Assembly: GCA_036402075.1 (NCBI GenBank)
Contig: DASWTP010000017.1
Span: 11,308 to 75,307, forward strand
From: Chryseosolibacter sp036402075
GTDB taxonomy: Bacteria > Bacteroidota > Bacteroidia > Cytophagales > Cyclobacteriaceae
Reading direction: 5' to 3'
DNA: 64,000 nucleotides
Part shown: piece after piece, positions 26,579 to 33,872 of the stretch
Numbering within the stretch: the stretch's first letter is position 1
How the letters are laid out: each line of letters opens with the position of its first letter
The notes under the pieces: generated by a model
Told to the model about the DNA's origin: nothing
What the model saw: only the letters and a program-made list of their open reading frames with translations
Database searches by the model: none
Translations under genes and position numbers: made by a program

Positions 26579-27145
26579 TTACTGTCTTAGCCAATTCTCA
26601 ATCATCTTCGGCCCCTCCGGTGTCATAATTGATTCCGGGTGAAACTGCACTCCCCTCACATCGTACTTCTGGTGACTGACCGCCATCACAAGACCTTCCG
26701 TGTTTACAGCCGTTACCTTCAAATCCCCTTTGATGGTGTCAGGAACAATTGCCCACGAATGGTAATGCGTTGCTTGAAACGTTCGCGGAACATTTTTGAA
26801 AAGGTATTCGGCCTCATCTTTCACCTCGGTCTGGCTTGTAACACCGTGAAGGACTTTAGGAATGTTAAAGAGTTTAGCTCCGAATGCTTCCCCGATTCCC
26901 TGGTGCCCTAAGCATACACCGAGAATACTTTTTGTGGGAGCGTACGTCTTAATAACCTCCTTCATTATGCCCGCTTCGTCCGGCACTCCTGGTCCGGGTG
27001 ATAGCAGGATCTTGTCGTACCGTTTAACATCGTCAATCGAAATCTTGTCATTGCGGTGAATATCCATAGGGAATCCAAGCGCGCGGATGATATGCACAAG
27101 GTTGTAGGTAAAAGAATCGTAATTATCGAGAACCAGTATTTTCAT
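26579..27145 (-). CDS. trpG: Anthranilate synthase glutamine amidotransferase subunit
   Basis: A 188-residue class I glutamine amidotransferase that supplies ammonia to TrpE. Nucleophile Cys78 in LGVCLGHQGIGEAFG; His and Glu of the triad in VQFHPESIMTPEG; oxyanion loop LLSPGPGVP. It starts 10 bp after trpE. The same subunit can also serve PabB in some bacteria, but the operon places it in tryptophan synthesis. Confidence 0.96.
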   Translation of the reverse strand: MKILVLDNYDSFTYNLVHIIRALGFPMDIHRNDKISIDDVKRYDKILLSPGPGVPDEAGIMKEVIKTYAPTKSILGVCLGHQGIGEAFGAKLFNIPKVLHGVTSQTEVKDEAEYLFKNVPRTFQATHYHSWAIVPDTIKGDLKVTAVNTEGLVMAVSHQKYDVRGVQFHPESIMTPEGPKMIENWLRQ

Positions 27146-27155
27146 TTTGTTACGT

Positions 27156-28565
27156 CTAAATTTTTTCGGCCAGCTTCACGGCATTGCGAAGGGCGCTTAA
27201 CTTGTTATTCACTTCCTGTAGCTCCGACTGCGCGTCTGATTTTGCGACTACACCAGCGCCAGCCTGGTAAATGAGTTTGTTCTCATGACTCAGGAACGTG
27301 CGGATCATGATCGCGTGATTGAATGAATTATTGAAACCGAGGAATCCGATTGCCCCGCCATAAAAGCTCCGATTTACATTTTCGAATTTGTTGATCAGGT
27401 TCATGGCCATATGCTTCGGGGCTCCAGACAACGTTCCGGCCGGAAAGGTATCGGATGCCATTTTTAAAACCGAGGAATCCCCTTTTACTTTTCCCGAAAC
27501 TTTTGACACCAGGTGAATGACGTGCGAGTAAAACTGGATTTCCTTGAAGACTTCAACATTGACGTGCTCCGCATTCCTGCTCATATCGTTTCGCGCGAGG
27601 TCAACCAGCATAACGTGTTCGGCATTTTCTTTCTCGTCAGCCGCGAGCCGTGCTGCGATCTCCGCGTCCTCCTGGTCATTTCCTGACCGTCTGAACGTTC
27701 CGGCAATGGGATAAATGTAGGCCGTGTTATTACTTACTTGCAGCTGCGCCTCGGGGGACGATCCAAACAACTTAAAACTTCCGTAGTCGAAGTAGAAAAG
27801 GTAAGGTGATGGATTGATGGATCGAAGGGCCCGGTATACATTGAACTCGTCACCTTTAAAAGTGGACGTAAATCTCCTGGAGAGCACGATCTGGAACACA
27901 TCCCCGCGATAGCAATGTTGTTTGCCTTTATCGATCACATTCAGGAATTCGGTATCGGTGAAATTTGATTCCTCTCCGTTGACAAGCGTAAACTTGTAAG
28001 TAGCGAATCGATTGCTAAAAATGATCTGCTCCATTTTCCGAAGGTCCTCTTCAATGTCTTCATTCGCGTCCAGAAGAGAATGCCGGAAGAGACTAAGCTC
28101 ATTTGAAAAATGGTCGACAACGATCACATACTTGTAAAGTTTATAAATCGAATCCGGGATCATTGGCTTTGTCAACGTGAGGTCTACATCTTCAAAATAG
28201 CGAACCGAATCGTAAGCGAGATATCCAAACAATCCGCAGTTAACGTATTTTGTCTGTGGTGCATCGACTACCTCAAACGAGCCCTTAAAATTTTCAAGTG
28301 CATCGATGACGTCCGATTTCTGTTTGACAGACGTTAACCGTTGTTTCCCATCAGGGAAGCGGATGTCGAGCGTGTTGTTGTTCAGTTCAAAGCTGGCGAT
28401 CGGGTCGCAACATATGAACGACAAGCTGTTCTCGTTTCCATGGTAGTCAGAGCTCTCCAACAGAATGCTGCCGGCAAAAACGTCTCTCAGCTTCAGGTAA
28501 ATGTTCACCGGTGTGAGTGTGTCCGCCAGTAATTTCTTCGATCTCGTTTTTAGTTTGTACTTCAT
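27156..28565 (-). CDS. trpE: Anthranilate synthase component I
   Basis: A 469-residue chorismate-utilising enzyme making anthranilate with TrpG. The N-terminal domain has LLESSD, the tryptophan feedback site. The C-terminal domain has FQIVLSRRF, SPEAQL, PIAGTFRR, DLARNDMSRNA and AGTLSGAPKHMAM, which bind chorismate and Mg. First enzyme gene of the trp operon. Its 5' leader carries the predicted attenuator, so both feedback inhibition and attenuation probably control it. Confidence 0.97.
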   Translation of the reverse strand: MKYKLKTRSKKLLADTLTPVNIYLKLRDVFAGSILLESSDYHGNENSLSFICCDPIASFELNNNTLDIRFPDGKQRLTSVKQKSDVIDALENFKGSFEVVDAPQTKYVNCGLFGYLAYDSVRYFEDVDLTLTKPMIPDSIYKLYKYVIVVDHFSNELSLFRHSLLDANEDIEEDLRKMEQIIFSNRFATYKFTLVNGEESNFTDTEFLNVIDKGKQHCYRGDVFQIVLSRRFTSTFKGDEFNVYRALRSINPSPYLFYFDYGSFKLFGSSPEAQLQVSNNTAYIYPIAGTFRRSGNDQEDAEIAARLAADEKENAEHVMLVDLARNDMSRNAEHVNVEVFKEIQFYSHVIHLVSKVSGKVKGDSSVLKMASDTFPAGTLSGAPKHMAMNLINKFENVNRSFYGGAIGFLGFNNSFNHAIMIRTFLSHENKLIYQAGAGVVAKSDAQSELQEVNNKLSALRNAVKLAEKI

Positions 28566-28595
28566 TGCATTAAATCAAAAACCCTGTAAAACAAC

Positions 28596-28623
28596 GAAGG
28601 CCTGCTGTGAACAGCAGGCCTTC
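28596..28623 (-). terminator. trp attenuator terminator hairpin
   Basis: Perfect 13-bp arms (GAAGGCCTGCTGT and its complement) with only 2 unpaired bases, followed on the minus strand by GTTGTTTT. It lies 30 bp before the trpE start. Its 5' arm and loop (28606-28615) can instead pair with 28648-28657, giving the antiterminator. Confidence 0.75.
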
Positions 28624-28647
28624 GGGCTTATGTAAAGTCATAACAAG

Positions 28648-28657
28648 GCTGTTCACA
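28648..28657 (-). promoter_or_regulatory. trp antiterminator segment (region 2)
   Basis: TGTGAACAGC on the minus strand is a perfect 10-bp complement of GCTGTTCACA inside the terminator 5' arm and loop. It overlaps the leader-peptide stop codon, so a ribosome that reaches the stop would cover it and let the terminator form. A ribosome stalled at the Trp codons would leave it free. Confidence 0.65.
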
Positions 28658-28709
28658 AATCGAATCTCGACTTATGCCACCACCATGCTATGTTTGAAAA
28701 TCTTACCAT
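28653..28709 (-). CDS. trpL: trp operon leader peptide with three tandem Trp codons
   Basis: An 18-residue open frame, MVRFSNIAWWWHKSRFDL, with Trp codons 9-11 (28677-28685). It lies in the leader of trpE. Tandem Trp codons followed by overlapping antiterminator and terminator structures are the mark of ribosome-mediated attenuation. The start ATG is 6 nt after the bTHX stop codon. No close homologue is claimed; the call rests on Trp codons, position and the downstream RNA logic. Confidence 0.75.
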   Translation of the reverse strand: MVRFSNIAWWWHKSRFDL

Positions 28710-28715
28710 TAAAAA

Positions 28716-28901
28716 TTAAGCTTCAGCTTTCTTCTTCGTGTTGGTTCTTTTTGGTTTCGCTGCGCTTGCTGCAGCTGGAGTAGCTCCTTTCTTCGAAGCA
28801 GTTCTCTTCAGTTTCGCCTTTATGGCCTTCTTATTTCTTGATTTGCCGTAAGATCCTTTAGCGATCTTGCCTTTTTTAGACTTTTTGTCTCCGCGTCCCA
28901 T
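28716..28901 (-). CDS. 30S ribosomal protein bTHX
   Basis: A 61-residue, strongly basic protein starting MGRGDKKSKKGKIAKGSYGKSR, the signature of the small Thx protein buried in the 30S head of Bacteroidota and Thermus ribosomes. The core is the first about 28 residues; the Lys/Ala-rich tail is longer than in Thermus. It directly precedes the trp leader on the same strand, so transcripts may run into the trp operon. No separate promoter for trp could be recognised between them. Confidence 0.88.
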   Translation of the reverse strand: MGRGDKKSKKGKIAKGSYGKSRNKKAIKAKLKRTASKKGATPAAASAAKPKRTNTKKKAEA

Positions 28902-28991
28902 TAGGTTTCAAATAATTATGGGGCAATAATAAGAAAGTCCTGATGGATTACAAACAGGACCTAAAATTTTTCCGGACAAACGACATTAAAA

Positions 28992-29330
28992 TCAATTATC
29001 CCAGCGGTGCTCCCGCTCGTGAATCTGGTACAAGAGTCTCGCTACCGATTGTTCGCTTGAGCGTCTGTCCGAATACGACAGGCAATCTTCCAGGAAAAAA
29101 TGACTAACAGGAACACTTATAATAAGAGAGTTCGGAAAGACATGGCGCAAGGTTTCCATCTGGTCGAGGTTACCGAGCCCATCATCCGAAAAAACGATCA
29201 GCTCGGGTCCACTTTGAAATGAGTCAATTGCTTCGGGGGTTGCATAAACTTGGGACACGGTATATCCTAAATCTTCAATGCGGCAGTCGACATCCGTTGT
29301 ATACACTCCGATGAGCCAGGCATTCTTCAT
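28992..29330 (-). CDS. Unknown protein, 112 residues
   Basis: No recognised family. The pattern (LIGVYTTDVDCRIEDLGYTVSQV, then ELIVFSDDGLG and NSLIISV) resembles alternating beta strands and helices as in a degenerate receiver-like fold, but no clear phosphoacceptor context is present. Upstream of bTHX on the same strand, with a 90-bp gap; divergent from the next gene. Coding status is likely but function is open. Confidence 0.5.
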   Translation of the reverse strand: MKNAWLIGVYTTDVDCRIEDLGYTVSQVYATPEAIDSFQSGPELIVFSDDGLGNLDQMETLRHVFPNSLIISVPVSHFFLEDCLSYSDRRSSEQSVARLLYQIHEREHRWDN

Positions 29331-29495
29331 ATATTGAGCTTATGGGTTTGACAATGCGTGGCTAACGGTGTACCAACTTACAAAACGCGTCAAATCAGAC
29401 TGAAAATCAGCTTTTCGTCAGAATTTCTTTCCCAAAGTGAGATTGATTTCTTTAATAAATGGCAACATAAACGGACACAAGTTTGTTAAAACAAT
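29331..29495. other. Divergent promoter spacer, no recognised motif
   Basis: 165 bp between the starts of two unknown genes. I see no gene, strong hairpin or exact TAnnTTTG box; promoters for both genes are expected here. Confidence 0.3.
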
Positions 29496-29966
29496 ATGGC
29501 AAAGGCATCACTTGAAATCATCACCATATTGCGCAACACAACCCGCGCGATAGCTGCAAGCAACGACTATCAGTGGGGACATATGGGAGCGTGCAACTGT
29601 GGCTTCCTGGCGCAGGAAGTTACACACCTTCAAAAATCTGAAATCCACGCGCGGGCAATGCGCGGCACCGGTGACTGGAACGAACAACTCAATGATTACT
29701 GCCCAACGAGCGGATTGCCGATGGATGACCTGATCACCAATTTGCTGATGGCCGGGTTTGATATTGACGACCTAAAGCACCTCGAACGCCTTTCATCACG
29801 CGAAATTTTGCAAACAATTCCGATTATGGAACGAAACCTAAAACAAAATTCAAAAGGTGACGTGGTAAAGTATCTCGAAGCATGGACATCTCTTCTTGAA
29901 ATGAAACTGCTGGAAAAAATTCCACTCTATAAAATGATTTCTGCAAAAATGCTTACGGAAGTCTGA
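29496..29966 (+). CDS. Unknown protein, 156 residues
   Basis: An intact frame, largely helical. The N-terminal half has a compact Cys/His cluster, YQWGHMGACNCGFLAQEVTHL, and a further Cys in DYCPTSGLP, which could bind a metal. It has no signal peptide or membrane segment. The 3' end overlaps the convergent acetyltransferase gene by 14 bp. I do not recognise a family and assign no function. Confidence 0.6.
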   Translation: MAKASLEIITILRNTTRAIAASNDYQWGHMGACNCGFLAQEVTHLQKSEIHARAMRGTGDWNEQLNDYCPTSGLPMDDLITNLLMAGFDIDDLKHLERLSSREILQTIPIMERNLKQNSKGDVVKYLEAWTSLLEMKLLEKIPLYKMISAKMLTEV

Positions 29967-30492
29967 ACAAAATACAATCCTTTGGCTGATTATCCTGGTT
30001 GACAAATCGATACCAGCGCGTAAGCCTTGCTTCCTCAACAAGGCCACTTTTTTTCAAAACATTGATGGACGCGGTATTGTCAACGTCAACGAAAGTTCCA
30101 ATCCTGAACAGCGAAGGAAATTCTTTCAATACCGACATCATTTTACTGCATGCCTCGGTGGCGTATCCTTTCCCCCACTCGGTTGGCGTGAAGACGTATC
30201 CAAATTGAATCCGTCCATTTTCATGAATCACGCCAAAGCTGCCTATGAACTTGTTCGACCGCTTTGATCGAATGGAGAACGTATAGTCCAGGCCAAGGTT
30301 CCACGCATCAATCGCATAGCGAATAAAAGCCCGGGTATCTTCAACACTTCGGTGCATCGGCCACGACAAGTACTTTGTTGCTTCTGGCTTGCTGGCATAG
30401 GTATAAAAAATTTCTTCCGCATCTTCGTACCTTAGCCGCTGAAGCAGTAGCCTTTCGGTCTCGATTTTTTCGGGAAGGTCGAGGTGAACCAT
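29953..30492 (-). CDS. GNAT-family N-acetyltransferase (RimJ/RimL type)
   Basis: A 179-residue acetyl-CoA-dependent acetyltransferase. It has the ETERLLLQRLRYEDAEEIF opening typical of RimJ/RimL-like GNATs, GSFGVI, and the acetyl-CoA loop in EWGKGYATEAC. The DVDNTASINVLKKSGL segment is the conserved late motif. Targets may be protein N-termini or small molecules. Its start is only 19 bp from the start of the next, divergent gene, so the two must share a compact promoter region. Confidence 0.85.
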   Translation of the reverse strand: MVHLDLPEKIETERLLLQRLRYEDAEEIFYTYASKPEATKYLSWPMHRSVEDTRAFIRYAIDAWNLGLDYTFSIRSKRSNKFIGSFGVIHENGRIQFGYVFTPTEWGKGYATEACSKMMSVLKEFPSLFRIGTFVDVDNTASINVLKKSGLVEEARLTRWYRFVNQDNQPKDCILFRLP

Positions 30493-30511
30493 GAATCAAA
30501 GAAAATAAAGA

Positions 30512-30757
30512 ATGCCTAAAGAGAGTAACATCGTTCATCAATATTTCCGCAAGGAGCTCGAAGATGTAACAATTCTGTTACGAGTGAATCCGATTCAATT
30601 CAAAGGAATGGAAATCACCCTGCCGAAAAATGGCGAAGAACCATCAGTACGCGAGCTCGAACTCGACCCGGACATTTTTGAAGACTTGAAAGCAGATGAG
30701 TTTACAGAGGCCAGTCCGCTCGAATTCAACCTATACTTCTCCGGCTTGGCCGGATAA
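30512..30757 (+). CDS. Small unknown acidic protein, 81 residues
   Basis: An intact short frame, acidic overall, with beta-rich segments (DVTILLRVNPIQFKGMEITL). No domain recognised. The close divergent start with the acetyltransferase gene and the following repeat/SRP RNA region argue that it is a real gene rather than a chance frame. No function is offered. Confidence 0.5.
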   Translation: MPKESNIVHQYFRKELEDVTILLRVNPIQFKGMEITLPKNGEEPSVRELELDPDIFEDLKADEFTEASPLEFNLYFSGLAG

Positions 30758-30764
30758 TGAATTG

Positions 30765-30890
30765 ACGAATGTCAGAATGACGAGTTCCGAATAAATACCC
30801 CACCGATTCGTAATTCGTAACTCGTAATTCGTCATTTCTAAACCGTTGCTTAAAAATCTCAGCCCTAAAATCTCAAATCTCAAATAATCT
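30765..30890. repeat. Stuttered-word spacer upstream of the SRP RNA
   Basis: Two word families: TTCGTAA/ACGAATT copies (30806-30837), and AAAATCTCAAATCTC copies (30851-30888). The 14-mer AAATGACGAATTAC (minus strand, 30824-30837) recurs exactly at 54882-54895. The outer copies (GAATGACGAG and TTCGTCATT) can fold into a hairpin after the preceding gene. Confidence 0.55.
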
Positions 30891-30892
30891 TC

Positions 30893-30900
30893 TACCTTTG
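30893..30900 (+). promoter_or_regulatory. -7 box of the SRP RNA promoter
   Basis: TACCTTTG fits the Bacteroidota -7 consensus TAnnTTTG and lies about 6 nt before the expected 5' end of the SRP RNA. No clear -33 TTTG was seen. Confidence 0.55.
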
Positions 30901-30903
30901 CCC

Positions 30904-30998
30904 CCCGGCAAGCCGGCACGACCAGCTCCTGCTGAACTCCCCCAGGATCGGAAGGTAGCAAGGGTAGGCGGTTGTAGCGGTGCGATGTTCGGTTTGCC
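30904..30998 (+). ncRNA. ffs: Signal recognition particle RNA (4.5S, small bacterial type)
   Basis: About 95 nt. The apical domain has the conserved core CAGGATCGGAAGGTAGCA with the GGAA tetraloop that binds Ffh. The ends pair: GGCAAGCCG near 30907 with CGGTTTGCC ending at 30998. A T-rich run follows directly. It acts with Ffh in co-translational targeting to the membrane. The 5' end is uncertain by a few bases. Confidence 0.85.
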
Positions 30999-31062
30999 TT
31001 TTTTCTTTTCTATCCAGCCCAAATTTCTCCATCCGGGCGGCTGAGAACTCTCCACTTTGGCT

Positions 31063-31070
31063 TATTTTTG
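31063..31070 (+). promoter_or_regulatory. -7 promoter box upstream of transaldolase
   Basis: TATTTTTG fits TAnnTTTG and lies 22 bp before the transaldolase ATG. No good -33 element was seen at the usual distance. Confidence 0.4.
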
Positions 31071-31092
31071 CCCGATAACCACTCCAACAAAC

Positions 31093-31749
31093 ATGAAATT
31101 CTTCATTGATACTGCCAATCTTAACGAAATTAAAGAAGCATACGACCTGGGCGTTCTTGACGGTGTAACCACCAACCCATCGCTGATGGCCAAAGAAGGC
31201 ATCAAAGGCAATGACAACGTTCGTGCACACTACAAGGCTATCTGCAATATTGTGGACAACAACGTTAGTGCCGAGGTGATCGCAACCGACTTTGATAATA
31301 TCATTAAAGAAGGAAAGGACCTGGCAAAGATCGATGATAAGATTGTGGTGAAAGTGCCAATGATCAAGGATGGTGTGAAAGCGATCAAGAAATTTACAGC
31401 CGAAGGCATTCGTACAAACTGCACGCTGGTGTTTTCGCCAGGTCAGGCTATTCTGGCGGCAAAAGCAGGTGCAAGCTACGTCTCTCCTTTCATCGGACGC
31501 CTCGATGATATTTCACATGAAGGTATGGATCTGATCGCGCAATTGAGAATTATCTACGACAACTACGCCTTCGATACCGAAATTCTTGCTGCCTCTGTCC
31601 GACACGCAGTGCATTTGATTCAGTGTGCCGAAATCGGTGCTGATGTCGTAACCTGCCCGTTGAACGTAATCACAGGTTTGTTGAAACACCCTCTCACCGA
31701 CATCGGACTCGAAAAATTCCTGGCCGACCACAAAAAAGTAAATGGTTAG
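31093..31749 (+). CDS. Transaldolase / fructose-6-phosphate aldolase-like
   Basis: A 218-residue short-type transaldolase. It begins MKFFIDTANL, typical of the TalC/FSA group. The Schiff-base Lys is Lys87 in VVKVPM. Further signatures are TTNPSLMAKEG and ASYVSPFIGRLDD. The start at 31093 is used because upstream in-frame codons have no family match. It works in the pentose phosphate pathway, or as a fructose-6-phosphate aldolase; sequence alone does not separate these well. Confidence 0.9.
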   Translation: MKFFIDTANLNEIKEAYDLGVLDGVTTNPSLMAKEGIKGNDNVRAHYKAICNIVDNNVSAEVIATDFDNIIKEGKDLAKIDDKIVVKVPMIKDGVKAIKKFTAEGIRTNCTLVFSPGQAILAAKAGASYVSPFIGRLDDISHEGMDLIAQLRIIYDNYAFDTEILAASVRHAVHLIQCAEIGADVVTCPLNVITGLLKHPLTDIGLEKFLADHKKVNG

Positions 31750-31750
31750 A

Positions 31751-31779
31751 TTTAGATTTTGGAGGCATTTAAATCTAAA
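31751..31779 (+). terminator. Possible terminator after transaldolase
   Basis: TTTAGATTT and AAATCTAAA arms (9 bp) right after the stop codon, followed by more copies of the AAATCTTAAA word. It belongs to the same word family as the spacer at 26436-26578. Confidence 0.4.
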
Positions 31780-31808
31780 ATCTTAAATTTTAAATCTTAG
31801 ATCTGTCT

Positions 31809-32516
31809 ATGTTTTCCTCCGACCCTGTTGTAAAAGTCACCGATGCCAGTATTTTTCAGGACCACCACACGGTGCTGAACAATATCAATTTTGAGATTGA
31901 AAAAGGTGAGTTCGTTTTCCTGGTAGGAAGAACGGGGTCGGGGAAATCTTCTCTGCTAAAAACGCTGTACGCAGACCTTCCGCTTCGTGTCGGTGATGTG
32001 CGCATCGCGGGGCACAACATTCGCGGAATCAAGAATAACGAAGTGCCCCTGCTGAGACGAAAACTGGGGATCATTTTCCAGGATTTTCAGCTCTTCAATG
32101 ACCGCACCGTGGCGGAAAACCTCATGTTCGTGATGAAAGCCACCGGTTGGACGGACAGTGCAAAAATGAAAGCACGTTTGTCAGAAGTGTTAATGCAGGT
32201 CGGACTTGGTTCGGTAGAGAAAAAAATGCCGCATCAGCTTTCTGGAGGAGAACAACAACGAATTGTCATTGCGAGGGCATTGCTCAACGAACCTCAGATT
32301 TTACTGGCCGATGAGCCCACCGGAAACCTGGACCCAGATGTTTCCAATGGCATCATGCGAATTTTCCAAATGATCAATAAAAGTGGAACGGCCATCCTGA
32401 TGGCTACCCACAGCTACGGCTTGATCAAGCGTTTCCCGACACGAATTCTCAAATGTGAAGAAGGGAAAGTATATGACTCGGCTGTGGAGAAATTTGAGTT
32501 GACAAACGATTATTAG
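31809..32516 (+). CDS. ftsE: Cell division ATP-binding protein FtsE
   Basis: A 235-residue ABC ATPase. Walker A GRTGSGKSS, Q-loop IFQDFQLF, signature LSGGEQQR, Walker B LLADEPTGNLD and the switch His in ATHSYG. The fold and the DFQLFNDRTVAENL segment match FtsE, which works with the membrane protein FtsX to control septal peptidoglycan hydrolysis. FtsX is not adjacent here, which is common in Bacteroidota. A LolD/MacB-like ATPase is the main alternative. Confidence 0.82.
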   Translation: MFSSDPVVKVTDASIFQDHHTVLNNINFEIEKGEFVFLVGRTGSGKSSLLKTLYADLPLRVGDVRIAGHNIRGIKNNEVPLLRRKLGIIFQDFQLFNDRTVAENLMFVMKATGWTDSAKMKARLSEVLMQVGLGSVEKKMPHQLSGGEQQRIVIARALLNEPQILLADEPTGNLDPDVSNGIMRIFQMINKSGTAILMATHSYGLIKRFPTRILKCEEGKVYDSAVEKFELTNDY

Positions 32517-32524
32517 AGGGCTGC

Positions 32525-32544
32525 AGGCTTCAAGCTTCAAGCCT
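32525..32544. other. Inverted repeat after ftsE
   Basis: AGGCTT-c-AAGCTT-c-AAGCCT, a nested palindrome 9 bp after the ftsE stop, between convergent genes. No T-run follows. It may be a stabilising or terminating hairpin. Confidence 0.3.
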
Positions 32545-32649
32545 TGCCGTGCGACATCAGCGTGGAGTGATTTAGACGCTTTTGGTCTCTCGCGATTCCC
32601 ACTACCAAATCTACCAGGGCAATAGCCAGCGCCAAAAGCCATTGCGAAC

Positions 32650-33192
32650 TTAAATACTCGCCTTCGATTTCGCCTCGGTTGATTCAGGGTTCGATTCCTT
32701 CTCGAGCTTGTGCAGGTGCTGGTTGAGCAAATCGATTTGTACTAAGAGGTTCAGGACAAGCGCATCTTTCACTTTTTGCGAAGGCCGCGTTTTCATTTCC
32801 TCCCTGAGAACGTTGTACATTGCTTCAAGCTGTTGAAAATCCTTCGTAAAGCCGTTGAGCCCCTCACTCCGCTCGAAGCCATCGATCATGCGAACTTTCT
32901 CAGAGATCTGTTGCACGTAGAAGTTCTCGACATCCGTAAACTCGCGAAGCACCAGTTCATTCTCCGCAGCCAGTTTCTGCGCCACCTGAGTTTTTGGAAC
33001 CATCAAGTAAACTGACAGCCCCATAAAGATGACCGCAGCAGCTCTCCACAATCCTAGCGAATTGTACCATGCTGGCCGAACCGAATTAGCGAAAATCGTC
33101 TTTTCAATCCGATTCCAGACTTTGTCGGATGGCTCCTTGTCATCGAAGGCCTCCCGGTGGTTGTCAATAAAATCTTTCAATCTGTCGCTCAT
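32650..33192 (-). CDS. Probable anti-sigma factor, single-pass membrane protein
   Basis: A 180-residue protein with a short cytoplasmic N-terminus (about 1-45), one membrane segment at about 49-65 (WRAAAVIFMGLSVYLMV) and a long helical C-terminal part. Its ATG overlaps the sigma factor stop by 4 bp (ATGA), so the two are translationally coupled. The N-terminus lacks a clear zinc anti-sigma motif. The role as partner of the ECF sigma factor is inferred from position and topology. Confidence 0.6.
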   Translation of the reverse strand: MSDRLKDFIDNHREAFDDKEPSDKVWNRIEKTIFANSVRPAWYNSLGLWRAAAVIFMGLSVYLMVPKTQVAQKLAAENELVLREFTDVENFYVQQISEKVRMIDGFERSEGLNGFTKDFQQLEAMYNVLREEMKTRPSQKVKDALVLNLLVQIDLLNQHLHKLEKESNPESTEAKSKASI

Positions 33193-33740
33193 ATCCGTGC
33201 AGTTAATAATTCCCGCAATTTTGCTTTTGCCCTATTCAGCTGCGACTTCGAGGTCGACTCGCTGATCTCCATGATCTCGGCAATTTCCTGGTGGTCGTAA
33301 CCTTCCAGCAAATATAGTGTCAGAACGGAACGGTAGCCATCCGGAAGTTGCGCTATCGCGTGCTTTACGCGGTCAACCGTCAGGTCGTCCTTATATTCAG
33401 CCGTGTCATCACTATCCGCAACATCGAATCGGTCGTCATCAGGCATCGATTCAAACCGTCTTTTTTTCACGATGTTGATCGCCTTATTCACCACAATTCT
33501 TTTGATCCAGGCGCCAAATGCAGCATCGCCCCGATAACTCTCAAGATTCCGAAAACCGCTGATAAATGCCTCTTGCAGAGCATCTTCCGCGTCTTCCTCC
33601 CGGCCGGTGATTCGATACGCAACATTGTACATCGCCCTGGAATACAGCTTGTAAATCCGATAATGCGCATCCCTTTCGCCCGATTTACACCGTTCGATCA
33701 AATCCGCATGAATGTTCAGCACCGGTTGCTCCACGACCAC
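33189..33740 (-). CDS. RNA polymerase ECF sigma factor
   Basis: A 183-residue sigma-70 family factor. Region 2 at about 25-95 (NVAYRITGREEDAEDALQEAFI) and region 4 at about 125-180 (LTLYLLEGYDHQEIAEIMEISESTSKSQLNRAK) are the only domains, as in ECF types. It redirects RNA polymerase to a specific regulon. It is followed by a coupled membrane protein that is probably its anti-sigma factor. Confidence 0.93.
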   Translation of the reverse strand: MVVEQPVLNIHADLIERCKSGERDAHYRIYKLYSRAMYNVAYRITGREEDAEDALQEAFISGFRNLESYRGDAAFGAWIKRIVVNKAINIVKKRRFESMPDDDRFDVADSDDTAEYKDDLTVDRVKHAIAQLPDGYRSVLTLYLLEGYDHQEIAEIMEISESTSKSQLNRAKAKLRELLTARI

Positions 33741-33872
33741 GTTTTAAAGACAAGGTAACGAATTCAAGGTTGCACGGGAACAGAAATAATTTTCCGGATG
33801 ATAAGGACGCTATTCTACTTTAAAAGGCGAATGCCTGTAATGCCAAGACAACGCATTAACCTATCGACATCT

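Noticed and set aside
30765..30890. A CRISPR array in the repeat-rich spacer
   Set aside because: Repeats are short, degenerate and uneven, with no unique spacers of constant length and no cas genes.
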